A DNA stretch of 64,000 bases from Laceyella sacchari. Lineage in GTDB: Bacteria; Bacillota; Bacilli; Thermoactinomycetales; Thermoactinomycetaceae. Positions 54,347 to 62,654 of the stretch are shown one piece after another. Location of the stretch: positions 86,562 through 150,561 of the forward strand of contig NZ_SMDD01000004.1 of assembly GCF_004343255.1 (NCBI RefSeq). The letters run 5' to 3'. Numbering within the stretch: the stretch's first letter is position 1; every line of letters begins with the position of its first letter. The notes under the pieces were generated by a model, which was not told where the DNA came from, searched no databases, and was given only the letters and a program-made list of their open reading frames with translations. Position numbers and translations under genes: made by a program.

Positions 54347-55185
54347 ACGTCATATACCATCCTGGAACCCCGTTTGCTAAACAAGCGTTGACGGATATCA
54401 ATTTGCGCGTTGCAAGCGGTTCATTTGTCGCGTTGCTCGGGGCGACGGGTTCGGGCAAATCAACGTTGATTCAGACAGTAGCCGGCTTGATTAAGCCGAC
54501 GTCGGGGCAATTAAGGATTGGAAACCAAGTGATAACGCCCAAGAGCAAACAGTTGTCGGAACTCAGACGGTTGGTTGGGGTGGCTTTTCAATATCCTGAA
54601 CACCAATTGTTTGAAGAAACCGTGGAGAAAGACATCGCTTTTGGTCCGCGTCAGCAAGGACTGACAGAAGAACAGGTCGCCGAGAGGGTGGAGGAAGCCA
54701 TGTGTTGGGTGGGGTTGCCTCCTTCATTGAAAGATCGTTCCCCATTGGCTCTGAGCGGTGGACAGATGCGGCGAGTGGCTATTGCCGGTATTCTGGCTAT
54801 GCGACCGCAGGTGCTGATCCTTGATGAGCCGACAGCTGGACTTGATCCTCGCGGTCAACGGGAGATGATGGACATGGTGGGGCGTTTGCACCGTGAACAG
54901 GGATTAACTGTATTGTTGGTCACCCATCAAATGGAAGAGGCAGCCCGATACGCGGAACAGCTGGTGATCTTGTCAGAAGGGCGAATAGCGCTTACGGGCA
55001 CTCCGAGAGAAGTGTTTGGGAATGAGCAGGCACTGTCTCGGCTTAAGCTGGATGTGCCAGAGATCACCAAGTTCATCATGGCATTGAACCGCAATCTCGA
55101 TCCTCCCCTTCCACTGACATTGTTCTCCGTCGAAGAGTTGGAACGTGAGCTGGAGTTGCGATGGAAGCGGGGGGATGACAGGTGA
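54322..55185 (+). CDS. ecfA2: ECF transporter ATPase A2
   Basis: A 287-residue second ATPase that pairs with EcfA1. Walker A is GATGSGKST (about 39-47), signature LSGGQMRR near residue 147, and Walker B VLILDEPTAGLD. It overlaps both neighbours, so the three ECF genes are coupled. Confidence 0.96.
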   Translation: MEIVIEDLNVIYHPGTPFAKQALTDINLRVASGSFVALLGATGSGKSTLIQTVAGLIKPTSGQLRIGNQVITPKSKQLSELRRLVGVAFQYPEHQLFEETVEKDIAFGPRQQGLTEEQVAERVEEAMCWVGLPPSLKDRSPLALSGGQMRRVAIAGILAMRPQVLILDEPTAGLDPRGQREMMDMVGRLHREQGLTVLLVTHQMEEAARYAEQLVILSEGRIALTGTPREVFGNEQALSRLKLDVPEITKFIMALNRNLDPPLPLTLFSVEELERELELRWKRGDDR

Positions 55186-55976
55186 CACCGGTCGTAATTG
55201 GGCAATATGTCCCGGTTGATTCGTTCTTGCATCGATTGGACCCTAGAGGCAAGCTCGTATTTGTGTTTGCCTTCATGTTCCTCGTTTTATTTGCGGAGAG
55301 GTGGCCTTCGTACCTGTTGCTCACCCTGTTTGTCCTGCTCGCTGTCAAAGGGGCACGTATTCCGCTTGCGCTTTTTTTGCGGGCAGTCAAGCCGGTATTA
55401 TTTTTGATCATCCTGACTTCACTACTGCACTTGTTCACAACAAAAGGCGGTGGAGTCTTGCTTCAGACTCCGTTGTTTTCGGTGCATGAGGCAGGGGTGG
55501 AGCAAGCGGTACTCATGTCGTTGCGTTTGTTTGTTTTGATGGCCACGGCTACTTTGCTCACTTGTACCACTTCCCCGATGGAGATCACCAATGCAATCGA
55601 ACAACTATTGCGGCCGTTGACGAAGGTGCGTGTTCCCGTGCATGAGTTGGCGATGATGATGTCCATTGCGCTTCGCTTTATTCCTACCTTATGGGGAGAA
55701 ACGGAAAAAATCAAAAAGGCGCAAATGGCGCGCGGGGTTGATTTTGAGGCGGGTTCATTGTTCAGGCGAATCATGAACCATATTCCCATCTTGATCCCGC
55801 TGTTAATCTCGTCCTTCCGGCGCGCCGAAGATTTGGCCATGGCGATGGAAGCCCGTGGTTACCGTGGGGGCGAAGGACGGACCCGTTGGCGGGAGTTGAC
55901 GTTTGCTCGGAGGGATTTATGGTTGATTCCGACGGCGGCGACGCTGTGGTTGGTGTTGTGGTACTTGGAGAAGTAG
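55182..55976 (+). CDS. ecfT: ECF transporter transmembrane subunit T
   Basis: A 264-residue membrane subunit with about five hydrophobic helices. The cytoplasmic coupling helices carry the Ala-Arg-Gly type motifs AQMARG (near residue 182) and AMEARG (near residue 222), which contact the two ATPases. GTG start overlaps the ecfA2 stop. Confidence 0.95.
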   Translation: MTPVVIGQYVPVDSFLHRLDPRGKLVFVFAFMFLVLFAERWPSYLLLTLFVLLAVKGARIPLALFLRAVKPVLFLIILTSLLHLFTTKGGGVLLQTPLFSVHEAGVEQAVLMSLRLFVLMATATLLTCTTSPMEITNAIEQLLRPLTKVRVPVHELAMMMSIALRFIPTLWGETEKIKKAQMARGVDFEAGSLFRRIMNHIPILIPLLISSFRRAEDLAMAMEARGYRGGEGRTRWRELTFARRDLWLIPTAATLWLVLWYLEK

Positions 55977-55993
55977 GGGGCCGAAATAAGAAG

Positions 55994-56746
55994 ATGAAAA
56001 AGATCAAACTGCATATTTCCTATGACGGCACTGACTTTTCCGGGTTTCAGCGCCAACCGGGACAACGCACGATCCAAGCGGAGCTGGAAAACGCGTTGAC
56101 CGCTTTGATGCGGGAAAAGATAGAGATTCACGGTTCGGGAAGAACAGATGCGGGTGTTCATGCCCAAGGGCAGATTTGCCACTTTGTGACATCCAGTCCG
56201 ATTCCTGCTGAAAAGATCGCGTATATCTTGCGCAACATGTTGCCGCGGGATATTGTCGCGGTGTCGAGCGAAGAAGTTCCGTCCGACTTTCACGCGCGCA
56301 AGAGTGCCCACTGGAAGACGTATCGCTATCAAATAGATACACGGCGTGCACCGGATGTGTTTTCTCGACGTTATCGCACTCATCTTCCTCATGCAGTTGA
56401 TTTTCAGGCGATGCGGGAAGCTGCCGGTTACTTGGTGGGCACTCATGATTTCACATCGCTGTGCTCAGCTAAAACGCAGGTGGAAGACAGGGTGCGCACG
56501 ATCTATCAGTGTAAGGTCATCGAAGAAGCACATGGGTATGCGATCGAAGTGACAGGTAGCGGGTTTTTGTACAACATGGTGCGGATATTGACCGGCACAT
56601 TGGTCGAAGTGGGGAGAAAGCAAATCGACCCCAAAGCAATCCCGGCGATCTTGGCCGCCCGCGACCGCACGAAGGCTGGCCCCACTTTTCCGCCCGAGGG
56701 GCTCGTGCTGATGGAAGTGGGCTACACTCCATGGAACAATATGTAA
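55994..56746 (+). CDS. truA: tRNA pseudouridine synthase A
   Basis: A 250-residue enzyme making pseudouridine at tRNA positions 38-40. The catalytic aspartate lies in GSGRTDAGVHA (near residue 50), and FLYNMVRILTGTLVEVG is the C-terminal signature. ATG 55994 fits the family start; 36 upstream in-frame codons look non-native. Directly follows ecfT, as in Bacillus. Confidence 0.95.
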   Translation: MKKIKLHISYDGTDFSGFQRQPGQRTIQAELENALTALMREKIEIHGSGRTDAGVHAQGQICHFVTSSPIPAEKIAYILRNMLPRDIVAVSSEEVPSDFHARKSAHWKTYRYQIDTRRAPDVFSRRYRTHLPHAVDFQAMREAAGYLVGTHDFTSLCSAKTQVEDRVRTIYQCKVIEEAHGYAIEVTGSGFLYNMVRILTGTLVEVGRKQIDPKAIPAILAARDRTKAGPTFPPEGLVLMEVGYTPWNNM

Positions 56747-56771
56747 ACAGGGCATTTGCCCTTGCGATTTC

Positions 56772-56800
56772 TTGACATTTTCCCGCATTTAAGGTAAGAT
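56772..56800 (+). promoter_or_regulatory. Promoter of rplM-rpsI
   Basis: TTGACA (56772-56777), 17 bp, TAAGAT (56795-56800). It gives an untranslated leader of about 145 bases. Confidence 0.82.
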
Positions 56801-56807
56801 TACGCTT

Positions 56808-56950
56808 GGTATTTTCCACTCCATGCCCCGGTGGAGTTGTTCGGCGCAAATCTTGTCAGTGCTACAAAAAATGCTTCTAAATTGCTTCTAAATGCTTCTA
56901 AATCTGTTAAAAGTAAACGGTCAATCCGTTGCGATAGAGGAGGGAATACG
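56808..56950 (+). ncRNA. rplM leader (L13-leader-like) with triple repeat
   Basis: This leader precedes rplM, where Firmicutes carry the L13 leader, presumed to bind L13. A stem, ACTCCA with TGGAGT, lies at about 56819-56838. Then TGCTTCTAAAT occurs three times, starting at 56872, 56883 and 56893. The L13-leader label is from position only. Confidence 0.55.
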
Positions 56951-57388
56951 ATGCGTACCACATTTATGGCTAAGCCAAATCAAGTGGAACGGAAATGGTA
57001 TGTGGTAGATGCTGCGGGCAAAACCTTGGGTCGCCTCGCAACTGAAGTAGCTACCTTGCTTCGCGGAAAGCATAAACCTGAATTTACTCCCCATGTGGAC
57101 ACTGGCGATTTTGTGATCGTGATTAACGCAGATCAAGTTGAATTGACCGGTAAAAAATGGGCTCAAAAAACTTACTATCGTCACTCTGGTCATCCAGGTG
57201 GTCTGAAAGCCACTGTAGCCAGTGACATGCGCGCCAAACATCCGGAGCGCCTGATCGAATTTGCAGTGAAAGGCATGCTGCCAAAAGGCTCTTTGGGTCG
57301 TCAGCAATTCAAAAAACTAAAAGTATACGCTGGTTCCGAACATCCTCATCAGGCTCAACAGCCGGTTGAGTGGGAACTGCGCGGTTAA
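56951..57388 (+). CDS. rplM: Ribosomal protein L13
   Basis: A 145-residue early assembly protein of the 50S subunit. Begins [31 protein letters not shown] lies near residue 98. ATG 56951 follows GAGGAGGG; the open frame upstream is leader. Confidence 0.97.
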   Translation: MRTTFMAKPNQVERKWYVVDAAGKTLGRLATEVATLLRGKHKPEFTPHVDTGDFVIVINADQVELTGKKWAQKTYYRHSGHPGGLKATVASDMRAKHPERLIEFAVKGMLPKGSLGRQQFKKLKVYAGSEHPHQAQQPVEWELRG

Positions 57389-57406
57389 TAAAAGGAGGTA
57401 ACCGAT

Positions 57407-57799
57407 TTGGCACAAGTTCAATTCTATGGAACCGGTCGCCGTAAGGAATCGGTCGCTCGTGTTCGCCTCGTTGCTGGGGATGGCCGCGTTGTGATCAATG
57501 GTCGTAACATTGATGACTATTTTGGTCTGGAAACCTTAAAAGCGATCGTACGTCAACCATTAGTACTGACCAACACCACGGATCGTTATGATGTATTGGT
57601 GAACGTATCCGGTGGTGGATTCACAGGACAAGCGGGCGCTATCCGCCACGGTATCGCGCGTGCGCTTCTGAAAGTGGACCCAGAACTTCGTCCATCCTTG
57701 AAAAAAGCCGGCTTCTTGACCCGTGACCCACGGATGAAAGAACGGAAAAAATACGGTCTCAAAGCTGCTCGTCGCGCTCCTCAGTTCTCCAAGCGCTAA
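57407..57799 (+). CDS. rpsI: Ribosomal protein S9
   Basis: A 130-residue 30S protein whose C-terminal tail, ending RRAPQFSKR, reaches the P-site tRNA. TTG start after AAAGGAGG. Co-transcribed with rplM. Confidence 0.97.
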   Translation: MAQVQFYGTGRRKESVARVRLVAGDGRVVINGRNIDDYFGLETLKAIVRQPLVLTNTTDRYDVLVNVSGGGFTGQAGAIRHGIARALLKVDPELRPSLKKAGFLTRDPRMKERKKYGLKAARRAPQFSKR

Positions 57800-57820
57800 T
57801 CGGGCATCCGCTTCTTGCAC

Positions 57821-57852
57821 AAACCCCTGGATTGTTGTCCAGGGGTTTTTTC
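57821..57852 (+). terminator. Terminator after rpsI
   Basis: Eleven-base arms AAACCCCTGGA and TCCAGGGGTTT around TTGTTG with a T run. Confidence 0.95.
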
Positions 57853-57908
57853 TGTCCTTCTTTTGTCAACAATAAATGAGATGGTTGCAAAAGAAGGAGC
57901 GATTTGGC

Positions 57909-58340
57909 TTGGTGGGGGAAATCATTCATATTGATAGTTTGCGGATTAAAAAAGAAGCGGCTTTGCGCCAAGATGCATTAGATGCGTTTCCGTGGGACGA
58001 AATGGAGTGGGTGAAAGCCAATCTGATCGAACCGATGGTGAAATATTGGCCGGCCTCGAGAAAATGGCTCCTGCTCGAATTATGTTACCGTCTGGCCTAT
58101 GAAGCGTTTGTTTGTGGCATGAAAGAAGCCAAATGGAGACGGCCATCACGAATGTTTCAAGAGGCGCCGGATGTGTTTGCGCCGCGCCATCAAGCCCATT
58201 GCCAACAGCTGATGGAACAGCTGACCAAAGAGTTTCATGTATTCCAGTGGCTGGATGAATGGAGTGCAGAATCGGTGTTTATGCTGTTGGCCGAGCTGTC
58301 TAAAAATTGGTTTATGAAAGGGTATGCACATAAGCGTTGA
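57909..58340 (+). CDS. YbaK-like conserved protein (DUF2521-type)
   Basis: A 143-residue soluble, mostly helical protein. Its place between rpsI and cwlD and its tryptophan-rich helices (FPWDEMEWVKANL, KYWPASRKWLLLEL) match the Bacillus YbaK family, which I recall as DUF2521. Function unknown. TTG 57909 lies nine bases after AAGAAGGAG; GTG 57912 is an alternative, and an ATG at 57876 lacks a site. Confidence 0.75.
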   Translation: MVGEIIHIDSLRIKKEAALRQDALDAFPWDEMEWVKANLIEPMVKYWPASRKWLLLELCYRLAYEAFVCGMKEAKWRRPSRMFQEAPDVFAPRHQAHCQQLMEQLTKEFHVFQWLDEWSAESVFMLLAELSKNWFMKGYAHKR

Positions 58341-58343
58341 TAA

Positions 58344-58372
58344 TCATATCAAATGGTCTCGTCCCATACATT
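58344..58372 (+). promoter_or_regulatory. Candidate sigma-E promoter of cwlD
   Basis: TCATATC (58344-58350), 14 bp, CATACATT (58365-58372). This fits the Bacillus mother-cell sigma-E pattern (KMATATT, N14-15, CATACAHT) at 14 of 15 positions, and lies 38 bases before the cwlD start. Confidence 0.7.
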
Positions 58373-58410
58373 AGCTAGTAGGCGATGTGAAGTGAAGTGA
58401 GGCGAGACGC

Positions 58411-59160
58411 ATGAAAATGGCAATGGATTGGTGGATGCGCCACCAAAAAAAAGGTTGGATGATTCTGCTCTGCACGGCGGCGCTTGTCAGTGCCATCGGC
58501 ATGTTCTCAGTAATGAAGGTAGGATCAGTTAGTACCATGGCTATGCCCCTGAGTGGCAAGGTGATTATGATTGACGCAGGTCATGGGGGAGTTGATGGAG
58601 GGGCCAGCGGAAACGGATTGGTAGAGAAACATATCACTTTAAATATTGCTTTATATTTGCGGGATTATCTGAATGAAGCGGGCGCATATGTGCTGATGAC
58701 GCGCGAAGCTGACCAAGACTTAGCCGAACTGGAAACGAAGTCGCTCAGTCGGCGTAAAGTGGAGGATTTGCTAAAGCGCATTCATTTGTTGAAGGAGAAG
58801 CGGGCTGATGCACTTGTGAGCATCCATCTTAATGCTATGCCATCTCCCAAGTGGTCAGGTGCCCAAACTTTTTACAATCCGATTCGCGAAGAGAATAAGC
58901 GGTTGGCCACGCTGATTCAAGCGGAATTGATCAAGCAATTGGGGAATACCAACCGCCTGGCCAAACAAAAAAGCGATGTCTACATCCTGAAAGAGGCACA
59001 TGTCCCCACCGCACTGGTTGAAGTCGGTTTTTTGACCAATCCAGGTGAGGCTAAACTGCTCGCGGATGAGAATTACCAAAAGAAATTGGCTGCCGCCATC
59101 TATTTGGGTCTGTTGCAATATTACACCGGCAAGGAGACACCTCCGATAACCGATCGCTAA
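58411..59160 (+). CDS. cwlD: CwlD, sporulation N-acetylmuramoyl-L-alanine amidase
   Basis: A 249-residue amidase_3 enzyme that strips peptides from cortex peptidoglycan so that muramic lactam can form; spores lacking it fail to complete germination in Bacillus. An N-terminal signal anchor spans about residues 16-37. Zinc and catalytic residues lie in MIDAGHGGVDGGA (His), GLVEKH (Glu), SIHLNA (His) and VEVGFLTN (Glu). It is preceded by a candidate sigma-E promoter. Confidence 0.94.
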   Translation: MKMAMDWWMRHQKKGWMILLCTAALVSAIGMFSVMKVGSVSTMAMPLSGKVIMIDAGHGGVDGGASGNGLVEKHITLNIALYLRDYLNEAGAYVLMTREADQDLAELETKSLSRRKVEDLLKRIHLLKEKRADALVSIHLNAMPSPKWSGAQTFYNPIREENKRLATLIQAELIKQLGNTNRLAKQKSDVYILKEAHVPTALVEVGFLTNPGEAKLLADENYQKKLAAAIYLGLLQYYTGKETPPITDR

Positions 59161-59162
59161 TG

Positions 59163-59171
59163 TGCTATAAT
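59163..59171 (+). promoter_or_regulatory. Extended -10 promoter before salA
   Basis: TGcTATAAT right after the cwlD stop, without a clear -35. It would separate vegetative salA from sporulation control. Confidence 0.5.
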
Positions 59172-59208
59172 GGAAAAGAAATCGCTTTCGATCGAGGTGT
59201 CTTGTGAC

Positions 59209-60309
59209 ATGATAACGAGAGAACAAGTATTGGACGCTTTAAAAGAAGTAAAAGATCCGGAGATAAATAGAAGCTTGGTTGAGCTGAACATGGTTCGCAA
59301 TATTGAAATCAAGGGGACGCGCGTGGCACTGGATTTAATTTTAACCATTCAGGGGTGCCCCCTTAAATTTAAGATTCAGGAGGATGTCGAAACGGCGCTG
59401 AAGGCCTTGGGAGCCACAGAAGTGGATGTGCGCATTGGTGCGATGACTGATGAAGAAAGAAGAGCGCTGTCAGAATCATTGCGCCGCCCCAGTGGTTCCT
59501 CTGCGGCGGGTGCAAACACTGAACCGCCCCTGTTGTCCAAGGCTTCAAAAACGGAATTTATCGCCATTGCCAGTGGCAAAGGCGGTGTCGGCAAATCGAC
59601 TGTGACAGTGAATTTGGCTGTCGCTTTGGCGAGGGAAGGTAAGAAAGTAGGAATCATCGATGCAGACATCTATGGCTTTAGTGTGCCGGACATGATGGGG
59701 ATTGAACAACGCCCTGTGGTGATCGACCAAACCATTTTGCCTGTGGAACGGTTTGGCGTGAAAGTGATGTCGATGGGGTTCTTTGTGGAAGACAATGCTC
59801 CTGTCGTGTGGCGGGGACCTATGTTGGGTAAGATGTTGCGCAATTTCTTTAGTGAAGTCCATTGGGGAGAGTTAGATTATTTGTTGCTGGATTTGCCTCC
59901 TGGAACAGGGGATGTCGCCTTGGATGTTCATCAATTGATACCGCAAAGCAAAGAAATCTTGGTGACCACTCCGCATGCAACGGCAGCGTTTGTGGCCGCC
60001 CGGGCTGGTGCGATGGCCCTTCACGCCACCAAACACGAGCTGTTGGGGGTAGTGGAAAACATGGCGTGGTATCAGAACAAATACGGAGAGCGCGAGTATG
60101 TATTTGGCCGTGGCGGGGGAGAGAAGCTGGCCAAAGAATTGAACATAGACCTACTGGCGCAGATTCCATTGGGTGCCCCTGACAACGAGGATGTGGATGA
60201 TCCGAATTTTGCTCCTTCAGTATACGATGCCAACCATTTTATCGGTAAGATCTACACCACATTGGCGCGCAAAGTGATCGAAAAAGCGCCTGTGCCAAGC
60301 CAATCCTAA
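59209..60309 (+). CDS. salA: SalA/Mrp-family P-loop ATPase
   Basis: A 366-residue Mrp/NBP35-class protein. An N-terminal DUF59 (MIP18-like) domain covers about 1-80, and the deviant Walker A KGGVGKST is at 124-131. Relatives are iron-sulfur carriers or, in Bacillus subtilis, the SalA regulator of protease genes. The CXXC pair used to hold a cluster in ApbC/Mrp is absent from the region after VVENMAWY, so the regulatory type is favoured. ATG 59209 follows GAGGTG. Confidence 0.88.
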   Translation: MITREQVLDALKEVKDPEINRSLVELNMVRNIEIKGTRVALDLILTIQGCPLKFKIQEDVETALKALGATEVDVRIGAMTDEERRALSESLRRPSGSSAAGANTEPPLLSKASKTEFIAIASGKGGVGKSTVTVNLAVALAREGKKVGIIDADIYGFSVPDMMGIEQRPVVIDQTILPVERFGVKVMSMGFFVEDNAPVVWRGPMLGKMLRNFFSEVHWGELDYLLLDLPPGTGDVALDVHQLIPQSKEILVTTPHATAAFVAARAGAMALHATKHELLGVVENMAWYQNKYGEREYVFGRGGGEKLAKELNIDLLAQIPLGAPDNEDVDDPNFAPSVYDANHFIGKIYTTLARKVIEKAPVPSQS

Positions 60310-60344
60310 AAAAAGGCTACCGGGCTTATGCCTGGTAGCCTTTT
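60308..60344. terminator. Bidirectional terminator between salA and gerD
   Basis: AAAAGGCTACC-GGGC pairs with GCCT-GGTAGCCTTTT. A-rich and T-rich flanks on both sides let it end both converging genes. Confidence 0.93.
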
Positions 60345-60346
60345 GC

Positions 60347-60976
60347 TTATGATCCTCCGCCGCCTTCCCCGCCACCGTCTCCGCCACCATCTCCTCCACT
60401 GGCTTCTCCACCGCCTTGGTCTTGTTTTTCGCCCTCTTTTTGCTTCAATGCTTCTTTCACTTTTTTGGCTAACTTTTCTTGAATGCTTGGCACTGATACA
60501 AGCTCTTCCATGAGCTTTTGCACTTCTTGGCGGGCTTGCTGGCTTTTGAGCAACTGAATCAGGTGTTGGGAAAACTGCGGGTCTTTTAAGAGATCGAGCA
60601 TCATCTTTTGGTACTCTGGATCTTTCATCATTGTTTTAAGCATGGTTTTCTGTTGCTCTTCAGTCGCTTTATATAGGTTAGCAGCCACTGTTTCTTTTTG
60701 CAGGATTTTTTCCCACTCTTTTTTGGTCTGCTGATCTGTAAACGACTTGGCCAAAATCGTTTCCAATTCTTTGGAATCGATGGTGACTTTTTGTTTGAAC
60801 GATGGATCGGTCATGACATCTTCCAGCATCTTTTTTCCTTCAGAGGTGTGCAATACGTCCAGTGTGATCTCTTTAATCTTTTGGTAATCAGGCTCTTGGG
60901 GTTGGGATTGGCTGTTATTGCATGAAATGAGGAAAAGACCGGCGATGATTGGGATTATCCATTTTAAGCGCTGCAT
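60347..60976 (-). CDS. gerD: GerD spore germination lipoprotein
   Basis: A 209-residue lipoprotein; in Bacillus GerD forms a scaffold clustering germinant receptors in the spore inner membrane. The signal peptide ends in a lipobox, LISC, with Cys19. A helical, lysine-rich body (about 30-185) is followed by a 20-residue tail almost wholly of glycine with a few acidic residues. GGAGG stands 11 bases before the ATG. A matching sigma-G promoter lies upstream. Confidence 0.9.
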   Translation of the reverse strand: MQRLKWIIPIIAGLFLISCNNSQSQPQEPDYQKIKEITLDVLHTSEGKKMLEDVMTDPSFKQKVTIDSKELETILAKSFTDQQTKKEWEKILQKETVAANLYKATEEQQKTMLKTMMKDPEYQKMMLDLLKDPQFSQHLIQLLKSQQARQEVQKLMEELVSVPSIQEKLAKKVKEALKQKEGEKQDQGGGEASGGDGGGDGGGEGGGGS

Positions 60977-61013
60977 AAGCGTGTCCTGCCTCCGTTTCCA
61001 AGGGAACTATTTT

Positions 61014-61044
61014 TAATATGGAATGGGTGGATGGGTTTTATGCA
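61014..61044 (-). promoter_or_regulatory. Candidate sigma-G promoter of gerD
   Basis: On the minus strand GCATA (in TGCATA, 61039-61044), 18 bp, CATATTA (61014-61020). It matches the forespore sigma-G pattern gHATR-N18-CATHHTA at every position, and lies 38 bases before gerD. Confidence 0.75.
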
Positions 61045-61063
61045 GAGAAAGAAAGGCGTCCAC

Positions 61064-61092
61064 TTTCGCAGGTAAAATGATTTTGATACAAT
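61064..61092 (+). promoter_or_regulatory. Promoter of kbaA
   Basis: TTTCGC (61064-61069), 17 bp, TGaTACAAT (extended -10 with TACAAT at 61087-61092). It is divergent from the gerD promoter. Confidence 0.55.
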
Positions 61093-61124
61093 CGAGAAGA
61101 GGAAATGGAACAGGAGAGACGACC

Positions 61125-61724
61125 ATGACACTAAAAAAACTGTTTTATTGGTTCTGGTCCACACTCGCGCTTGGCAGCGTGACGGCGTTGGTCCTTGCTT
61201 TTGTCCTGGAGATATTGGTGGGGCAGAAGATGTTTGGCGACATCACACAGCAATTGCTGTTAAGTTTGACCCTGGCGGCGGTTGCTGAGTTGGGGTTCTT
61301 TGCATACCTGGTTTTCAATTTCTTGGCCAAGGGGCTCATTCGCAATAAACTGGGTTATGATGTGACAATGTTGGTTCTCACAGTGATCGTTTTAGGTAAT
61401 CTGGTATATCTGAATGCGGTCAAATTCAGTGGAGAGAGCTTTTGGTTGCACTTATTGATTCCATTCATCATTCTCCTGACAGCATTGATCGTAGCGAAGT
61501 TGAAAGAGAAATCGACCAATGTGTCGGCCTATATTCCGACTCTTTTCTTTATGGTCGTGGCTACGATTCTTGAGGCGATTCCATCGATTAATTCCAAAGC
61601 GGGTGAAATCCCGTTATTGATCATTTTTCACAGTGTGGTGGTGTTGCTGGTTTGCAACGCATGGCAAATCCTGCAATTGCACCGTTGGATCAAACCGCCG
61701 GCGAAAGCCAGCCAAACCAAATAA
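61125..61724 (+). CDS. kbaA: KbaA, KinB-pathway activation protein
   Basis: A 199-residue membrane protein with about six hydrophobic helices, needed for KinB signalling to Spo0A in Bacillus sporulation. Length and place between gerD and pdaB match the Bacillus gene. ATG 61125 follows AGGAGAG; frames from 61023 would add a non-native extension. The assignment rests on synteny and topology more than on motifs. Confidence 0.85.
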   Translation: MTLKKLFYWFWSTLALGSVTALVLAFVLEILVGQKMFGDITQQLLLSLTLAAVAELGFFAYLVFNFLAKGLIRNKLGYDVTMLVLTVIVLGNLVYLNAVKFSGESFWLHLLIPFIILLTALIVAKLKEKSTNVSAYIPTLFFMVVATILEAIPSINSKAGEIPLLIIFHSVVVLLVCNAWQILQLHRWIKPPAKASQTK

Positions 61725-61732
61725 GCAAAAGA

Positions 61733-61774
61733 CGACAAACCAGTTCCCTCGATTGGCGGGAAACTGGTTTGTCG
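61733..61774 (-). terminator. Terminator of pdaB (converging with kbaA)
   Basis: CGACAAACCAGTT and AACTGGTTTGTCG are perfect arms with a GC core. On the minus strand TCTTTTGC follows, so it mainly serves pdaB; on the plus strand no T run follows. Confidence 0.85.
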
Positions 61775-61796
61775 CCATCATGCGATGGAAATCTTA

Positions 61797-62561
61797 TCAA
61801 TCAACGGCTTTCATTTTTACTTCCGAACCGGCGATCAGCTCGGAGACAGTGACAAATTCATATCCTTGTTTGCGCAAGGAGTCGATGATGACAGGGAGGG
61901 CTTCATGAGTTTGCCGGCAAGAATCGCTGGCGTGCATGAGAATGATGTCACCCGGATGGACACGTTTGAGAACGCGGTTGATGATTTTCTCTTTTCCAGG
62001 ATTCATCCAGTCGAGCGAATCGGTGTCCCATTGGATGGACTTATATCCCATTTGATCGGCGATGCGTAACACCCGTTTGTCGAAATCGCCATTGGGATAG
62101 CGGATCAGCTTCGGCTTTTTTCCTGTAACTTCGGTCAAGATTCGGTCCGCTTTGCTAATTTGCGTGCGAATTTGTTCTTCGCTGTACTGGCTGTAATTGT
62201 CATGGCGATGTCCGTGGCTTCCTATCTCAAAACCCATGTCCACAATGCGTTTGACCAAATCAGGATGGCTCTCAGCCCAAGGAGATGACAGGAAGAATGT
62301 TGCCTTTTTTAATCCTTTTTGCTCCAACACATCCAAGATCGGACCGGTGCGCTCTTCTCCCCAACTGATGTCGAATGTGAGGGCCACTTGTTTTTTATTC
62401 GTCTCTACACTGTAGATGGCACTTGGCCCAGGGTCAATAGGGAAGAACACTTGGATATTCTTATTTTCAGCGTAGAAAATGCCCATAGCGAAAAACAAAG
62501 CTAAGATGATGAAAAACGTACTTTTCAATCGTTTTGCAGATAAAACCAAGAACATATTCAT
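61797..62561 (-). CDS. pdaB: PdaB, sporulation polysaccharide deacetylase
   Basis: A 254-residue NodB-fold enzyme needed to maintain spores after late sporulation in Bacillus. A signal anchor lies at about 14-31. Motif 1 is TFDISWG (metal-binding region), motif 2 is SHGHRH with two histidines, motif 3 appears as RYPNGDFD instead of the common RPPYG, and LMHAS is motif 5. ATG 62561 has AGGAGG upstream. Confidence 0.9.
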   Translation of the reverse strand: MNMFLVLSAKRLKSTFFIILALFFAMGIFYAENKNIQVFFPIDPGPSAIYSVETNKKQVALTFDISWGEERTGPILDVLEQKGLKKATFFLSSPWAESHPDLVKRIVDMGFEIGSHGHRHDNYSQYSEEQIRTQISKADRILTEVTGKKPKLIRYPNGDFDKRVLRIADQMGYKSIQWDTDSLDWMNPGKEKIINRVLKRVHPGDIILMHASDSCRQTHEALPVIIDSLRKQGYEFVTVSELIAGSEVKMKAVD

Positions 62562-62594
62562 CTATGACCCTCCTACTGGCAACCTCTTATTATC

Positions 62595-62622
62595 AATCTA
62601 TGCCGATGGACGAGGGTTATGA
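62595..62622 (-). promoter_or_regulatory. Possible sigma-E promoter of pdaB
   Basis: On the minus strand TCATAAC (62616-62622) and CATAGATT (62595-62602), 13 bp apart. The -10 matches sigma-E at seven of eight positions but the spacing is one short. Confidence 0.3.
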
Positions 62623-62654
62623 TTGAATGTCTTAAAGCAAAAGGAGTGAAAGAT

